Source of the DNA: Polyangiaceae bacterium
GTDB lineage: Bacteria; Myxococcota_A; Polyangia; Polyangiales; Polyangiaceae
DNA length: 64,000 nucleotides
Assembly: GCA_019637295.1 (NCBI GenBank)
Contig: JAHBVX010000001.1
Location: forward strand, 471,501 to 535,500
Direction of reading: 5' to 3'
Under the pieces are notes generated by a model. The model saw nothing but the letters and a program-made list of their open reading frames with translations. It was not told where the DNA came from and ran no database searches. Positions 50,494 to 60,591 of the stretch are shown piece after piece (position 1 is the first letter of the stretch; every line of letters starts with the position of its first letter). A program made the position numbers and the translations under genes.

Positions 50494-52557
50494 TCAGGAG
50501 CCGGTTCGGTTCTCGTATCCGAGTCGCGGAGCAACGGACTCCGCGAGCAACTTGTTGGCGAAGGCCTCGACTGGGATCGCCCCCAGCTCGCCGTCGTCCC
50601 TGGAGCGGACGCTCAGCGTGCCCGCCTGCATCTCGTCGTCCCCGACCACGGCGATGTAGGGATAGCGAAGGTTCCTGGCGTTGCGGATCTTCGCTCCGAG
50701 CTTGTCGGAGCCAGCATCCAACTCCACGCGCAGGCCACGCGCGCCGAGGCGCCGCTGCACGTCGAGCGCGTAGTCGTACTGCTTCTCGCTGATGCTGACG
50801 ACGATGGCTTGTTTGGGGGCGAGCCAGACCGGAAACTTGCCCGCGACGTGCTCGATGTAGACGCTGAAGAAGCGCTCGATCGAGCCCAGAATCGCGCGGT
50901 GTAGCATCACCGGGCGATGGCTCTGACCGTCTGGCCCCACGTACTGTAGATCGAATCGCTCGGGCAGCGCGTAGTCGACTTGGATCGTGCCGAGCTGCCA
51001 GCTGCGACCGATCGCGTCCTTGACGTGGAACTCGAGCTTGGGGCCGTAGAACGCTCCCTCGCCGGGCAGCACCTCGAAGGGCACGCCGCTCTGCTTCAGG
51101 ACGTGTTCGAGGGCTGCCTCCGCGCGGTCCCACATGTCGTCGCTGCCCACCCGCTTCTCGGGGCGCAGCGCGAGCTTGACGGACACGTCCTCGAATCGAA
51201 AAGCGTGGTACACCTCGAACAGCAGCGAGTTGAAGCTGGAGAGTTCCTGCTCCATCTGCTCCGGCGTGCAGAAGATGTGCGCGTCGTCTTGGCAGAAGGT
51301 ACGCACCCGCGCGAGCCCATGTACGACGCCGCCGCGCTCGTAGCGGTGTAGCCGACCAAAGTCGGCCATGCGCCAGGGCAGCTCCCGATAGCTTCGCTTG
51401 CGCTGCCCGAAGATCAGGCAGTGGCTCGGACAGTTCATCGGCTTCTGCGCGAGGGTGGGGAGCGTCAGCGCCTCGTCAGGAGGCGCTCCCTGCGCCATGA
51501 GCTCCCGGGCTCGCGCGAGCGCTTCGTCGAGGTCGTCTGCCGTGACCGGCAGGTACATGTTCTCGCGGTAGTTCTCCAGATGCCCGCTGGTCGCGAACAG
51601 CCGGGGGTCGAAGATCTGCGGCGTGATGACCTCGTCATAGCCGTAGTCCACGTACAGCTCTCGAATGTAGTCGACCAGCCTGCGATAGATGCTCGCTCCT
51701 CGAGGCAAGAAGATGGGCATGGCCGGCGCGTAGTCGTGGAACATGAACAGCTCGAGCTCTCGGCCCAGCTTGCGGTGGTCCCGCAGCTTGGCTTGCTCGA
51801 GGCGCTCGAGGTGCTCATCCAGCTCGGCCTGGGAGGGGAAGGCGGTGCCATAGATGCGCGAGAGCATCGGGTTCTTCTCGTCCCCGCGCCAGTACGCGCC
51901 CGCGACGTGGGTCAGCTTCACGGCGCCGATGAAGCCGGTGTGCGGCACGTGGGGGCCCGCACACACGTCCGCCCAGGTTCCCTCGGGGCGTCCGGGGCTC
52001 CCGTGCCGGTACACGCTGATGGCCTCACCCCGCTCGAGGATGGAGTCGATGATCTGGCACTTGTAGTGCTCGCCCATGCCCTCGAACAGCGCGCGAACCG
52101 CCTCAGCCGTCAGCTCCTCACGGAAGAACGGCTTCTTGGAGGAGATGATCTTCTTCATCTCCTTCTCGATCTTCAACAGGTCGCGATCCGTGAATGCGCC
52201 GTCCGGGCGATCGAAGTCGTAATAGAAGCCGTTGTCGATCGCGGGGCCGATCGTCACCTGGGTCCCGGGGAACAGGCGCTGCACCGCGTCCGCCATGACG
52301 TGCGCGGCCGAGTGACGGATCACCGCGAGGGCGGCCTCGCTGCCCAGGCGGATAGGCGACAGCGCTGCGCCTTCGGGTGCAGGCGAGTGGAGGTCGATGA
52401 TCGCGCCGCTTCCCGTGTCGACGGCGACGACGTCGTCGGCAAGCTCGCCGCGGCCCGCGAGCACGTCGCGCACCGTGGGTTGGCGCTCGGCCACGGCTGT
52501 CACGAACTCACGACGGGCATGGTGAGAGCGAGCTGCGGCAGCAGCCGGGCTGTACAC
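50494..52557 (-). CDS. thrS: Threonyl-tRNA synthetase
   Basis: Class II synthetase for tRNA-Thr. The 687-residue protein has the N2 editing domain with HSAAHVMADAVQ and CAGPHVPHTG, then the catalytic core: motif 2 region FGRLHRYERGGVVHGLARVR, zinc-site MNCPSHCLIF (Cys) with DDAHIFC, motif 3 HRAILGSIERFF, and the anticodon-binding domain. The N-terminal TGS domain is short and divergent. An insertion of about 25 residues (LPVTADDLDEALARARELM) precedes the MNCPSH motif. GTG at 52557 is the only long start I can support. infC follows after 30 bp, the conserved thrS-infC order. Confidence 0.95.
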   Translation of the reverse strand: MYSPAAAAARSHHARREFVTAVAERQPTVRDVLAGRGELADDVVAVDTGSGAIIDLHSPAPEGAALSPIRLGSEAALAVIRHSAAHVMADAVQRLFPGTQVTIGPAIDNGFYYDFDRPDGAFTDRDLLKIEKEMKKIISSKKPFFREELTAEAVRALFEGMGEHYKCQIIDSILERGEAISVYRHGSPGRPEGTWADVCAGPHVPHTGFIGAVKLTHVAGAYWRGDEKNPMLSRIYGTAFPSQAELDEHLERLEQAKLRDHRKLGRELELFMFHDYAPAMPIFLPRGASIYRRLVDYIRELYVDYGYDEVITPQIFDPRLFATSGHLENYRENMYLPVTADDLDEALARARELMAQGAPPDEALTLPTLAQKPMNCPSHCLIFGQRKRSYRELPWRMADFGRLHRYERGGVVHGLARVRTFCQDDAHIFCTPEQMEQELSSFNSLLFEVYHAFRFEDVSVKLALRPEKRVGSDDMWDRAEAALEHVLKQSGVPFEVLPGEGAFYGPKLEFHVKDAIGRSWQLGTIQVDYALPERFDLQYVGPDGQSHRPVMLHRAILGSIERFFSVYIEHVAGKFPVWLAPKQAIVVSISEKQYDYALDVQRRLGARGLRVELDAGSDKLGAKIRNARNLRYPYIAVVGDDEMQAGTLSVRSRDDGELGAIPVEAFANKLLAESVAPRLGYENRTGS

Positions 52558-52587
52558 AGGGAGGTCGGGCTCGATGCATTACTCGGG

Positions 52588-52659
<72 letters not shown>

Positions 52660-52671
52660 TTGGGGAGAGAA

Positions 52672-52700
52672 CCCGTACAACCCGAGCGACGGGGTGTCAA
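52672..52700 (-). promoter_or_regulatory. Promoter of tRNA-Val
   Basis: On the minus strand a perfect -35 TTGACA (52695-52700) is followed after 17 bp by TACGGG (52672-52677), a weak -10. Transcription would start just before the tRNA at 52659. The strong -35 and short leader are typical of stable-RNA promoters. Confidence 0.6.
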
Positions 52701-52724
52701 GCAGCGGGCGGGGGTCGCACCGAT

Positions 52725-53285
52725 TCAGAAGCACTCGGTCTCGCAGTAGGTGTACATGCACCCCAGGAGGTCGTCGAACGCCTCCTGGCCGTCGGGGTTG
52801 TTGTCGTAACAGGCGTTGGCGCACGTCTCCGACGCGCCACAGCCGCCCAGACACGTGAGGATCGTCTGGCACGTGGAGTTGGCGCACGTCTGCAGCTCGG
52901 TCGCGCAGGAGGCCTGGGCGCAAGTCACGCAGGGGTCGGTGCCGCCGGTGCCGCCGGACCCGGCTCCACCGGTGCCCGCGCCGCCGAAGCCGCCCGCGCC
53001 CGTCCCGCCGCTGCCGAGTCCGCCCGCGCCCCCCGCGCCGCCGCCTGCGCTGCCCCCGGAGGCCAACCCCCCGGTGCCGAGGCCGCCGGACCCGCCGGAC
53101 CCACCGGTCGCGCCGCCCTCGGGCGTCACGCAGTAGCCACCCGCGCAGACCAGTCCGCCGTCGCACGCGCCTGCGTCGTCACACGGGGTCCCGCCGCCCC
53201 CCCCGCCCCCCGAGCTGCAGGCGCCGAGGCCCCCGAACCCCAAGCCCACCGCGCCGAACAAAACCAGCTGAACAACGTGTCTCAT
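52725..53285 (-). CDS. Cys-rich lipoprotein with Gly linker
   Basis: A 186-residue lipoprotein: signal peptide with lipobox GAC (Cys23), a Gly-run, a small four-Cys knot-like module (CDDAGACDGGLVCAGGYC), a long GGTGG/GGAGG linker (about 55-115) and a C-terminal helical domain of about 70 residues with twelve Cys spaced as C-x2-C-x4-C and C-x3-C. The layout is shared with many myxobacterial surface lipoproteins. No catalytic motif. GGAGAG lies before the ATG at 53285. Confidence 0.8.
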   Translation of the reverse strand: MRHVVQLVLFGAVGLGFGGLGACSSGGGGGGGTPCDDAGACDGGLVCAGGYCVTPEGGATGGSGGSGGLGTGGLASGGSAGGGAGGAGGLGSGGTGAGGFGGAGTGGAGSGGTGGTDPCVTCAQASCATELQTCANSTCQTILTCLGGCGASETCANACYDNNPDGQEAFDDLLGCMYTYCETECF

Positions 53286-53493
53286 AGCGCTCTCCAAGCC
53301 AAGACGGCACCCGAAGCCCGACCGCCAGGGTAGCGGAGTCGGGCCAGAACGCCAGCAGCGGGCGGCGCGCGCTTGCGCGAGGTCGGCAAAGCCGGTATGA
53401 GCCGGCCCCCCGGGCTCTGCACGCAGGGCGGCGCGCCACTGTGCGCGTCCCCGCCGTGTTCCGGGGCAAGCAGCAACAGGAGAACGATTCGTC

Positions 53494-53919
53494 TTGGCTT
53501 CGGCGTCTTTCTTTCAGGCCGTGCCGCCCGCTCCCGGGCGACCTGCTCCCGGTGCTCCGGCACAACCGGCGCAGCCCGCGCAGCCGGCGCAAGGTGCGAG
53601 CGAGAGCGCTCCGGCGCCGCCCGGTGGTGGCGAGGCCCCTGGCGCCATCTCGATGCTGTTCCCCATTCTGCTGCTGCTCCCGCTGCTCTTCATCATGTTC
53701 TGGTCCACGCGCTCGCAGCAGAAGAAGCAGCAGAAGGCGCTCGAGGAGCTGAAGAAGGGCGATCGCGTGCTGACCCAGTCGGGGCTGGTAGGCAAGCTCG
53801 TCGAGATCGGGGACCGTTACGCGAAGGTCGAGCTCGCACCCGGCGTGAAGGTAGAAGTCTTGAAGTCCGGGTTGCTCGGCAAGGACCTCGGGGACGTCAC
53901 GGCAGTCGAGAAGAAGTGA
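53494..53919 (+). CDS. yajC: Preprotein translocase subunit YajC
   Basis: YajC is the small accessory subunit of the SecDF complex. The 141-residue protein has an unusual Pro/Ala/Gln-rich N-terminus (about 1-50), one membrane span (about 52-70), then the YajC signature RSQQKKQQKALEELKKGDRV followed by LTQSGLVGKLVEIGD. The start is TTG at 53494, supported by AGGAGA 10 bases upstream. secD follows after 7 bp. Confidence 0.93.
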   Translation: MASASFFQAVPPAPGRPAPGAPAQPAQPAQPAQGASESAPAPPGGGEAPGAISMLFPILLLLPLLFIMFWSTRSQQKKQQKALEELKKGDRVLTQSGLVGKLVEIGDRYAKVELAPGVKVEVLKSGLLGKDLGDVTAVEKK

Positions 53920-53926
53920 GGCACGC

Positions 53927-56035
53927 GTGCCCGTTCATCACATCATAGCATCCGTCTTTGGCGCTCTGTTCGTCATCTATGGCGTGGTCGGCTACCTGAG
54001 CCGAGCGAGGCGCGTGCCCATGTGGCTCGGCACCTTGTGCGCCGCTGCCGGTGGGGGCGCCGCCTACAGCGACGCGTTCTGGCCAATGCTGGTGCTCGGC
54101 GTGCTCACTCTCTGCGCCGGCTTCTGCGCGACTCGCCTGGTCGATCTGGGCTGGCGGATGCGCGCGAGCATCGTGCTCTCGGTGATGACGCTGGCGTTCT
54201 TCGCGCTCTGGCCGTCGCTGGATCGAGACTCGGGGGTCCGCCTGCGCTGCCCGGCTTGGGTCAAGGACCGGGTGGACTTTCGGCTCGTCGCAGGTCTCGA
54301 TCTGCGGGGTGGCCTGCGGCTCGTCTACACCGTGGACGTGGAGGAGGCGATCAAGGACAAGCGGGATCGCTACAACGAGGACATGCGCACCTCGCTGGCC
54401 AAGGTGTTCGACCTGCACAGCGGCGACGAGCGGCCGACCGAAGAGGCGATGGTCAAGCTGCGGGAGTACGCCAAGGTCGAGGCGCCGCGCCGGCCGGCGA
54501 ACACCCTGCGCCTGACGCTGACCGACAAGGCGGACCCGTCCAAGATCGACGCTCGGTTCCTCGAGCAGTTCCGCAGCGACCTCACGTTCTCCCAGAGCGC
54601 GGACAAGCGGGAGTGGAACTTCCGCATCAAGGAAGAGAGCGAGACGGCGATTCGCGAGCGCGCGGTCGGCCAAGCGCGCGAGATCATCCTGCGTCGCGTC
54701 GACGAGCTCGGCTTGCGCGAGGCGGCCGTGTCGACCCGGGACGAGGACATCATCGTCGAGGTCCCCGGTCAGGACGAGAAGGACTTCGCCACCATCCGGG
54801 AGATCATCAGCCAGACCGCCCGACTCGAGTTCAAGCTGCTCGACGACGACACGGACTACATGGGCGAGGTGGCGCGCGCGGCCTCCAGCGGGACGCTGCC
54901 GGAGGGCCTCGAGTTCTTGCGCGAGACTGCGCCGGTTGGGCTGGACGAGAACAAAGACCAGATCAACAAGCCCGTGACCTACGCCTTCATCAAGAAGGGC
55001 GAGAAGGAGACCACCCAGGATGCGCTGGTGCGCATGCGGGAGTGGGCCGCCACCCTCGAGCCCCCCCCGGATCGGGAGCTGGGGTTCGAGCTGGTGTACG
55101 AGACGGACCCGGACACCCTGAAGGAGTCCGAGTCCGGCTGGCGCACCTACCTCTTGCGCAGTCGGGCCGAGATCACCGGCGACATGGTGCGTGACGCGAT
55201 CGCGCAGCCCGACCAGGGGCAAGGCAGCTTGGGCGGTTGGTACGTCGGCCTGCAGTTCACGGACCAGGGCGGAAAGATCTTCGACCGCATCACCACCGCC
55301 AACGTCAAGCGACGCTTCGCGATCATCCTGGATAACCGGGTGGAGAGCACGCCGGTCATCCTGACTCGCATCGCCGGCGGTAGCGCCAGCATCACCATGG
55401 GCTCCAACGATCCGATGGTGCAGCTCCGGGACGCGCGGAAGCTCGAGCTGGTGCTGCGCTCGGGCGCGCTGCCCGCTCCCATCTCGCCCTCGAACGAGCA
55501 GCGGATCGGCCCTTCCCTCGGCGCGGACTCGATCCGCCTCGGGGTTCAGGGGGCCGTGGGCGGCGGCCTCATCGTCCTGCTCTTCATGTTCATCTACTAC
55601 AAGCGAGCCGGGCTCATCGCCGACTTCTCGGTGGTACTGAACCTGTTCCTGCAGCTCGCGGTGCTGGCGACCTTCGGCGCGAGCATGACCTTGCCCGGCA
55701 TCGCGGGCCTGGCGCTCACGCTGGGTATGAGCGTGGACGCGAACGTGCTGATCAACGAGCGCATACGCGAGGAGCTGAACGCGGGGAAGAGTCCGCGCGC
55801 CGCTGTGGAGCTCGGCTACGGCAAGGCGCTCAGCGCGATCGTGGACGGGCAGCTCACGACCTTGATCTCGGGCGTCGTGCTGGCGCAGTACGGGTCTGGT
55901 CCCATCAAGGGTTTTGCCGTGACCCTGATCGTGGGCGTGACAATCAGCATCTTCACCGCGCTGGTGGTCAGCCGTGTGTGGTTCGACCTGTGGGTCCGCG
56001 GCTTCGGTCGCCTCAAGAAGCTGGACATCGGCTGA
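53927..56035 (+). CDS. secD: Protein translocase subunit SecD
   Basis: SecD uses proton motive force with SecF to help pull proteins across the inner membrane. The 702-residue protein has the expected parts: GLDLRGGLRLVYTVD after the first conserved span, a large periplasmic P1 domain, and a C-terminal RND-like membrane domain with GIAGLALTLGMSVDANVLI and ERIREEL. About 110 residues at the N-terminus with three additional membrane spans precede the usual SecD start. GTG start at 53927; secF follows after 12 bp. Confidence 0.95.
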   Translation: MPVHHIIASVFGALFVIYGVVGYLSRARRVPMWLGTLCAAAGGGAAYSDAFWPMLVLGVLTLCAGFCATRLVDLGWRMRASIVLSVMTLAFFALWPSLDRDSGVRLRCPAWVKDRVDFRLVAGLDLRGGLRLVYTVDVEEAIKDKRDRYNEDMRTSLAKVFDLHSGDERPTEEAMVKLREYAKVEAPRRPANTLRLTLTDKADPSKIDARFLEQFRSDLTFSQSADKREWNFRIKEESETAIRERAVGQAREIILRRVDELGLREAAVSTRDEDIIVEVPGQDEKDFATIREIISQTARLEFKLLDDDTDYMGEVARAASSGTLPEGLEFLRETAPVGLDENKDQINKPVTYAFIKKGEKETTQDALVRMREWAATLEPPPDRELGFELVYETDPDTLKESESGWRTYLLRSRAEITGDMVRDAIAQPDQGQGSLGGWYVGLQFTDQGGKIFDRITTANVKRRFAIILDNRVESTPVILTRIAGGSASITMGSNDPMVQLRDARKLELVLRSGALPAPISPSNEQRIGPSLGADSIRLGVQGAVGGGLIVLLFMFIYYKRAGLIADFSVVLNLFLQLAVLATFGASMTLPGIAGLALTLGMSVDANVLINERIREELNAGKSPRAAVELGYGKALSAIVDGQLTTLISGVVLAQYGSGPIKGFAVTLIVGVTISIFTALVVSRVWFDLWVRGFGRLKKLDIG

Positions 56036-56047
56036 GCGGAGCACGTC

Positions 56048-57271
56048 ATGCAGTTCTTCCCCAGCGGTACCGTCTACGACTTCATGCGCATCCGGCGAGC
56101 CTGCGCGCTCGTCAGCCTGCTCATGGTGATCGCCTCCATCGTCGCCATCTTTCGGCCGGGCCCCAACCTGGGGACGGACTTCAAGGGCGGCACGGAGATC
56201 GAGGTCGCCTTCGGCGAGGGCGTCTCCAGCGACGACATTCGTGCGGCGGTGCGGAGCTCCGGGTTCTCCAATCCGGACGTCGTCAAGGTGGACGACGAGA
56301 ACAACCCGAACCGGTACCTCATTCGCGTGCAGGAGGTGAGCGAGATCTCCGAGGAGAAGCGCACGGAGATCGAGCGCGTGTTCTGCTACGGAGAGGGGCT
56401 CGACCCCGCGGCTTGCCCCGAGGACAAGCAGGCCACGGAGGTGAAGATCAGCCCCGGCGGCGACAAGATCAGCTTGCGCTTCCGCTCGGCGCCGGATCTG
56501 GCCGAGGTGCGCGAGAGGGCATCGAAGATCGATGGCCTCGCGCTCCGTCCCGGGGACGGCAACCCGCTGCTGCAGAACGCCCGCGACCACAAGGTTGAGG
56601 TGCAGCTCATGAGCCGAGGGGACCAGCTCATGAACGGCCTGCGGACCAACCTGGGCGAGGCCAAGGTGCCAGCGGAGCCCTTGCGGGTGGAGTGGATCGG
56701 GCCCAAGGCGGGAGCGCAGCTGCGTGACGCGGCGCTGAAGAGCATCGCCATCTCGCTGGTGTTCATCATGGCCTACATCGCGTTCCGCTTCGACCTGCGG
56801 TTCGCGCCGGGCGCGGTCGTCGCCCTGATTCACGATGCGGTGATCACCGTCGGCATCCTGACCCTGATGCGGAAGGAGGTGAACCTGACGACCGTCGCCG
56901 CGGTCCTCACCATCATTGGCTACTCGGTCAACGACACGGTGGTCGTGTTCGATCGCGTGCGCGAGAACCTGGGTAAGATCCGTGGTGCGACCTTCGCGAG
57001 CCTGATCAACGTCAGCCTGTCCGAGATGCTCAGCCGCACGCTGATCACCAGCGGCACGACCGTGTTCAGCTTGCTGGCCTTCTTCGTCCGCGGCACCGGC
57101 ACGCTGAAGGACTTCGCGCTCACGCTGATCATCGGCCTGATCCTCGGCACTTATTCGTCGATATACGTCGCGCTCCCGTTCACCGAGTGGCTGGACCGGA
57201 AGTTCTTCGCGCGGGCCATGCCCAAGAAGCGGCGGGGCCCCGCCCGCAAGAGCGAAGAAGCGACGGTCTGA
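56048..57271 (+). CDS. secF: Protein translocase subunit SecF
   Basis: Partner of SecD. The 407-residue protein has the opening span, GTDFKGGTEIEV, and the membrane domain with GYSVNDTVVVFDRVREN and the LSEMLSRTLITSGTTV segment. Between them the periplasmic loop is longer than usual, with a Cys pair (CYGEGLDPAAC). ATG at 56048, third gene of the yajC-secD-secF operon. The convergent FabH-like gene ends 41 bp downstream with no clear hairpin between. Confidence 0.96.
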   Translation: MQFFPSGTVYDFMRIRRACALVSLLMVIASIVAIFRPGPNLGTDFKGGTEIEVAFGEGVSSDDIRAAVRSSGFSNPDVVKVDDENNPNRYLIRVQEVSEISEEKRTEIERVFCYGEGLDPAACPEDKQATEVKISPGGDKISLRFRSAPDLAEVRERASKIDGLALRPGDGNPLLQNARDHKVEVQLMSRGDQLMNGLRTNLGEAKVPAEPLRVEWIGPKAGAQLRDAALKSIAISLVFIMAYIAFRFDLRFAPGAVVALIHDAVITVGILTLMRKEVNLTTVAAVLTIIGYSVNDTVVVFDRVRENLGKIRGATFASLINVSLSEMLSRTLITSGTTVFSLLAFFVRGTGTLKDFALTLIIGLILGTYSSIYVALPFTEWLDRKFFARAMPKKRRGPARKSEEATV

Positions 57272-57312
57272 AGCGCTGGCGGAGGGGACCTGCCGAAGGT
57301 CTCACGTCGAGT

Positions 57313-58371
57313 CTAGATGCGCATGAGCACGCTGCCCCAGTGTACGCCCGCGCCGAGGGCGAGGAAGCACACGAGCTGGCCGTCCCGCAGCCGTCCATCA
57401 CGCCGCATCTCATCGACCAGGATGGGGATGGTCGCGGCCGAGGTGTTGCCCAGTCGCGCGATGTTGCTCGGGACCTTGTGCTCGGGCACGCCCAATCGCT
57501 CGCGCACGGCGTCGTTGATCCGCTGGTTGGCTTGGTGTGCGATGAACCAGTCCACTTGCTCCAGCGTCACGCCCGCCTTGTGGCACACGCGGCGGACGGA
57601 CTGCGGCAGCAGCGTGACTGCTTGGCGGAAGACGTCGCGCCCGTCCATGCTGGGGATCCAGGTGTCCTCCTGCACGGTGCGCTCGGAGATGAACGGACGG
57701 GTGCGGAACCCCGCCGGGATGTAGAGCTTCTTCACGAAGCGTCCGTCGGTGTGCACGTCCAGCGCCAGGATCCCGCAGCCCGGCCGCGGCGATCGCTCGA
57801 GCACGAGCGCGCCGGCGCCGTCTCCGAAGATGATGGCGAGCGCGCGATGCCGCGTCGCCCGCTCGCGGTCCTCGGGGCTCGGCGCGGCGTTGCGCTCGCC
57901 CGCCAAGATGTCCCAGTCACGCCAGGGCATGAAGCCGGCGTGAGCCTCCGCGCCCACGACCAACACGCGCTCCGCCTCACCCGACGCGATCAGCGCGTTC
58001 GCCAGCTGGAAGCTGTAGATCATGGCGGCGCACTGCGCGCGCAGATCCAGCGCGGGCACGCCGATGCAGCCGAGCCTGTCGGCGAGCACGGGCGCCGAGC
58101 CCGGAAACAGGTAGTCCGGGGTCATGGTGTTGAACAGGACGTAGTCCAGGTCTTCGGGGGCGATGCCGGCGCTCTCGAGCGCGCGCTGGGCCGCAGGCAG
58201 CGCCAAGTCCGACGCGCCTTGACCCTCCGGGCAGAAGTGTCGGGACTCGATGCCCGTGCGCTGCCGGATCCACTCGTCGCTGGTGTCCATCACGCGCGCG
58301 AGCGCGTGGTTGTCGATGGGGGGGCCGGGTAGGTAGTGGCCCGAGCCCGTGATGCGTAAGCCGGTGGTCAT
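57313..58371 (-). CDS. 3-oxoacyl-ACP synthase III (FabH-like)
   Basis: A 352-residue thiolase-fold enzyme with the FabH catalytic triad in place: Cys114 (DLRAQCAAMIYS), His in FIAHQANQRI and Asn in GNTSAATIP. FabH condenses acetyl-CoA or a branched acyl-CoA with malonyl-ACP; related enzymes make olefins, lactones or antibiotics. No fatty-acid synthesis gene is adjacent, and an insertion around the WRDWDILAGERN segment makes it longer than E. coli FabH (317), so it could be a specialised paralogue. The ATG at 58371 has GGAG upstream. Confidence 0.85.
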   Translation of the reverse strand: MTTGLRITGSGHYLPGPPIDNHALARVMDTSDEWIRQRTGIESRHFCPEGQGASDLALPAAQRALESAGIAPEDLDYVLFNTMTPDYLFPGSAPVLADRLGCIGVPALDLRAQCAAMIYSFQLANALIASGEAERVLVVGAEAHAGFMPWRDWDILAGERNAAPSPEDRERATRHRALAIIFGDGAGALVLERSPRPGCGILALDVHTDGRFVKKLYIPAGFRTRPFISERTVQEDTWIPSMDGRDVFRQAVTLLPQSVRRVCHKAGVTLEQVDWFIAHQANQRINDAVRERLGVPEHKVPSNIARLGNTSAATIPILVDEMRRDGRLRDGQLVCFLALGAGVHWGSVLMRI

Positions 58372-58568
58372 GTCCGCTCCCAAGAGATGCACGCGCCGGT
58401 GACGGCGAGCGCGCCTACGCATATCGGAGCTCACCCCGCCTGTCACGTTGGCGGCTGGTTCAACCACGAACAGCACGTATCCTCGGGTTTTCCGGGCTGC
58501 ATTTGTCGTCGCGTGCCCCGCGTGCGATTCTCCGACTCCAGACTTGGCTTCGGCGCGAGGAGATGAAG

Positions 58569-59792
<1,224 letters not shown>

Positions 59793-59818
59793 GCCCGCTC
59801 GGCTGCGGGCGCAGCGCG

Positions 59819-60544
59819 ATGCTCGAACGCCTGATCCCCGAGGAGTGGTGGGGCAAGCTCCGGCAGCGCGGCGGTCCCGTTGGCTGGCTCGGGCTCGCCG
59901 CGCTGGCTACGGTGGCCATCGGCATTGGCTACTGCGAGTACGGCGCGGCCGAGACGGTGGTGCGAGCCGCGGTCATGGGCTGCACAGATGGCACGACGGT
60001 CGCGGCGGATCGCGCGGCGCGCGTGTTCCAGCGGGTCATCGCCGTGTACGGCGAGCCCACGCGGGAGGAGGACCGTGGCAACACCCTCTATTTCGAGGCA
60101 CCCAAGAGCGCGGACGCTGCGGTCAGCCCGTTCTGGCTCCGGCTCTCCGACGACGCGGACCCGTGCCATTGGAGCCTCTCGGTGCAGGTGCGCGTCGCGC
60201 CGCCGGGGCCAGACGACGCGACTCTGGTGCAGGCAATCGACCGGGATCCTGCCGTCCGTCGCGGGTTCGAGAGCCGGGGCCGCTGGTACGCCAACGACGA
60301 GGGGCTCTTCTTGGCGCGGACCCACCCGGTTCGCGAGCTCCAGGGAGCCTCGCTGTACTGGCTCGAGGATCACCTCGACCTGGCGTCCCACTGGGCCACG
60401 ACCTGGCTCGGCGAGGTGCGCGAGATCCAAGCTGGACGCGCCCAGGCGCCCGGGGAGACCCGCTATCGTCCAGGCAAGGATCCCAAGTCCATCCTGGACA
60501 GCGCAAACCGCTTTCTGGCGGAGGCCGGAGTCCCCAAGCCGTGA
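59819..60544 (+). CDS. Hypothetical membrane-anchored protein
   Basis: A 241-residue protein with a short cytoplasmic N-terminus, one membrane span (about 22-40, WLGLAALATVAIGIGY) and a soluble domain rich in Asp, Arg and Trp with a few Cys. No family recognised. It lies 26 bp after the beta-helix lipoprotein and 47 bp before the EEP hydrolase gene, probably in one transcript. Confidence 0.72.
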   Translation: MLERLIPEEWWGKLRQRGGPVGWLGLAALATVAIGIGYCEYGAAETVVRAAVMGCTDGTTVAADRAARVFQRVIAVYGEPTREEDRGNTLYFEAPKSADAAVSPFWLRLSDDADPCHWSLSVQVRVAPPGPDDATLVQAIDRDPAVRRGFESRGRWYANDEGLFLARTHPVRELQGASLYWLEDHLDLASHWATTWLGEVREIQAGRAQAPGETRYRPGKDPKSILDSANRFLAEAGVPKP

Positions 60545-60591
60545 GCGGTCGCATGATGGCTGCAGCCACGTCGCCGTGCCAACCTGTGAGC

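Noticed and set aside
53897-56833. Very long minus-strand reading frame (978 residues) opposite secD/secF
   Set aside because: Its translation is Arg/His/Gln-rich without any motif, and it mirrors the third-position GC of the true secD/secF coding strand.
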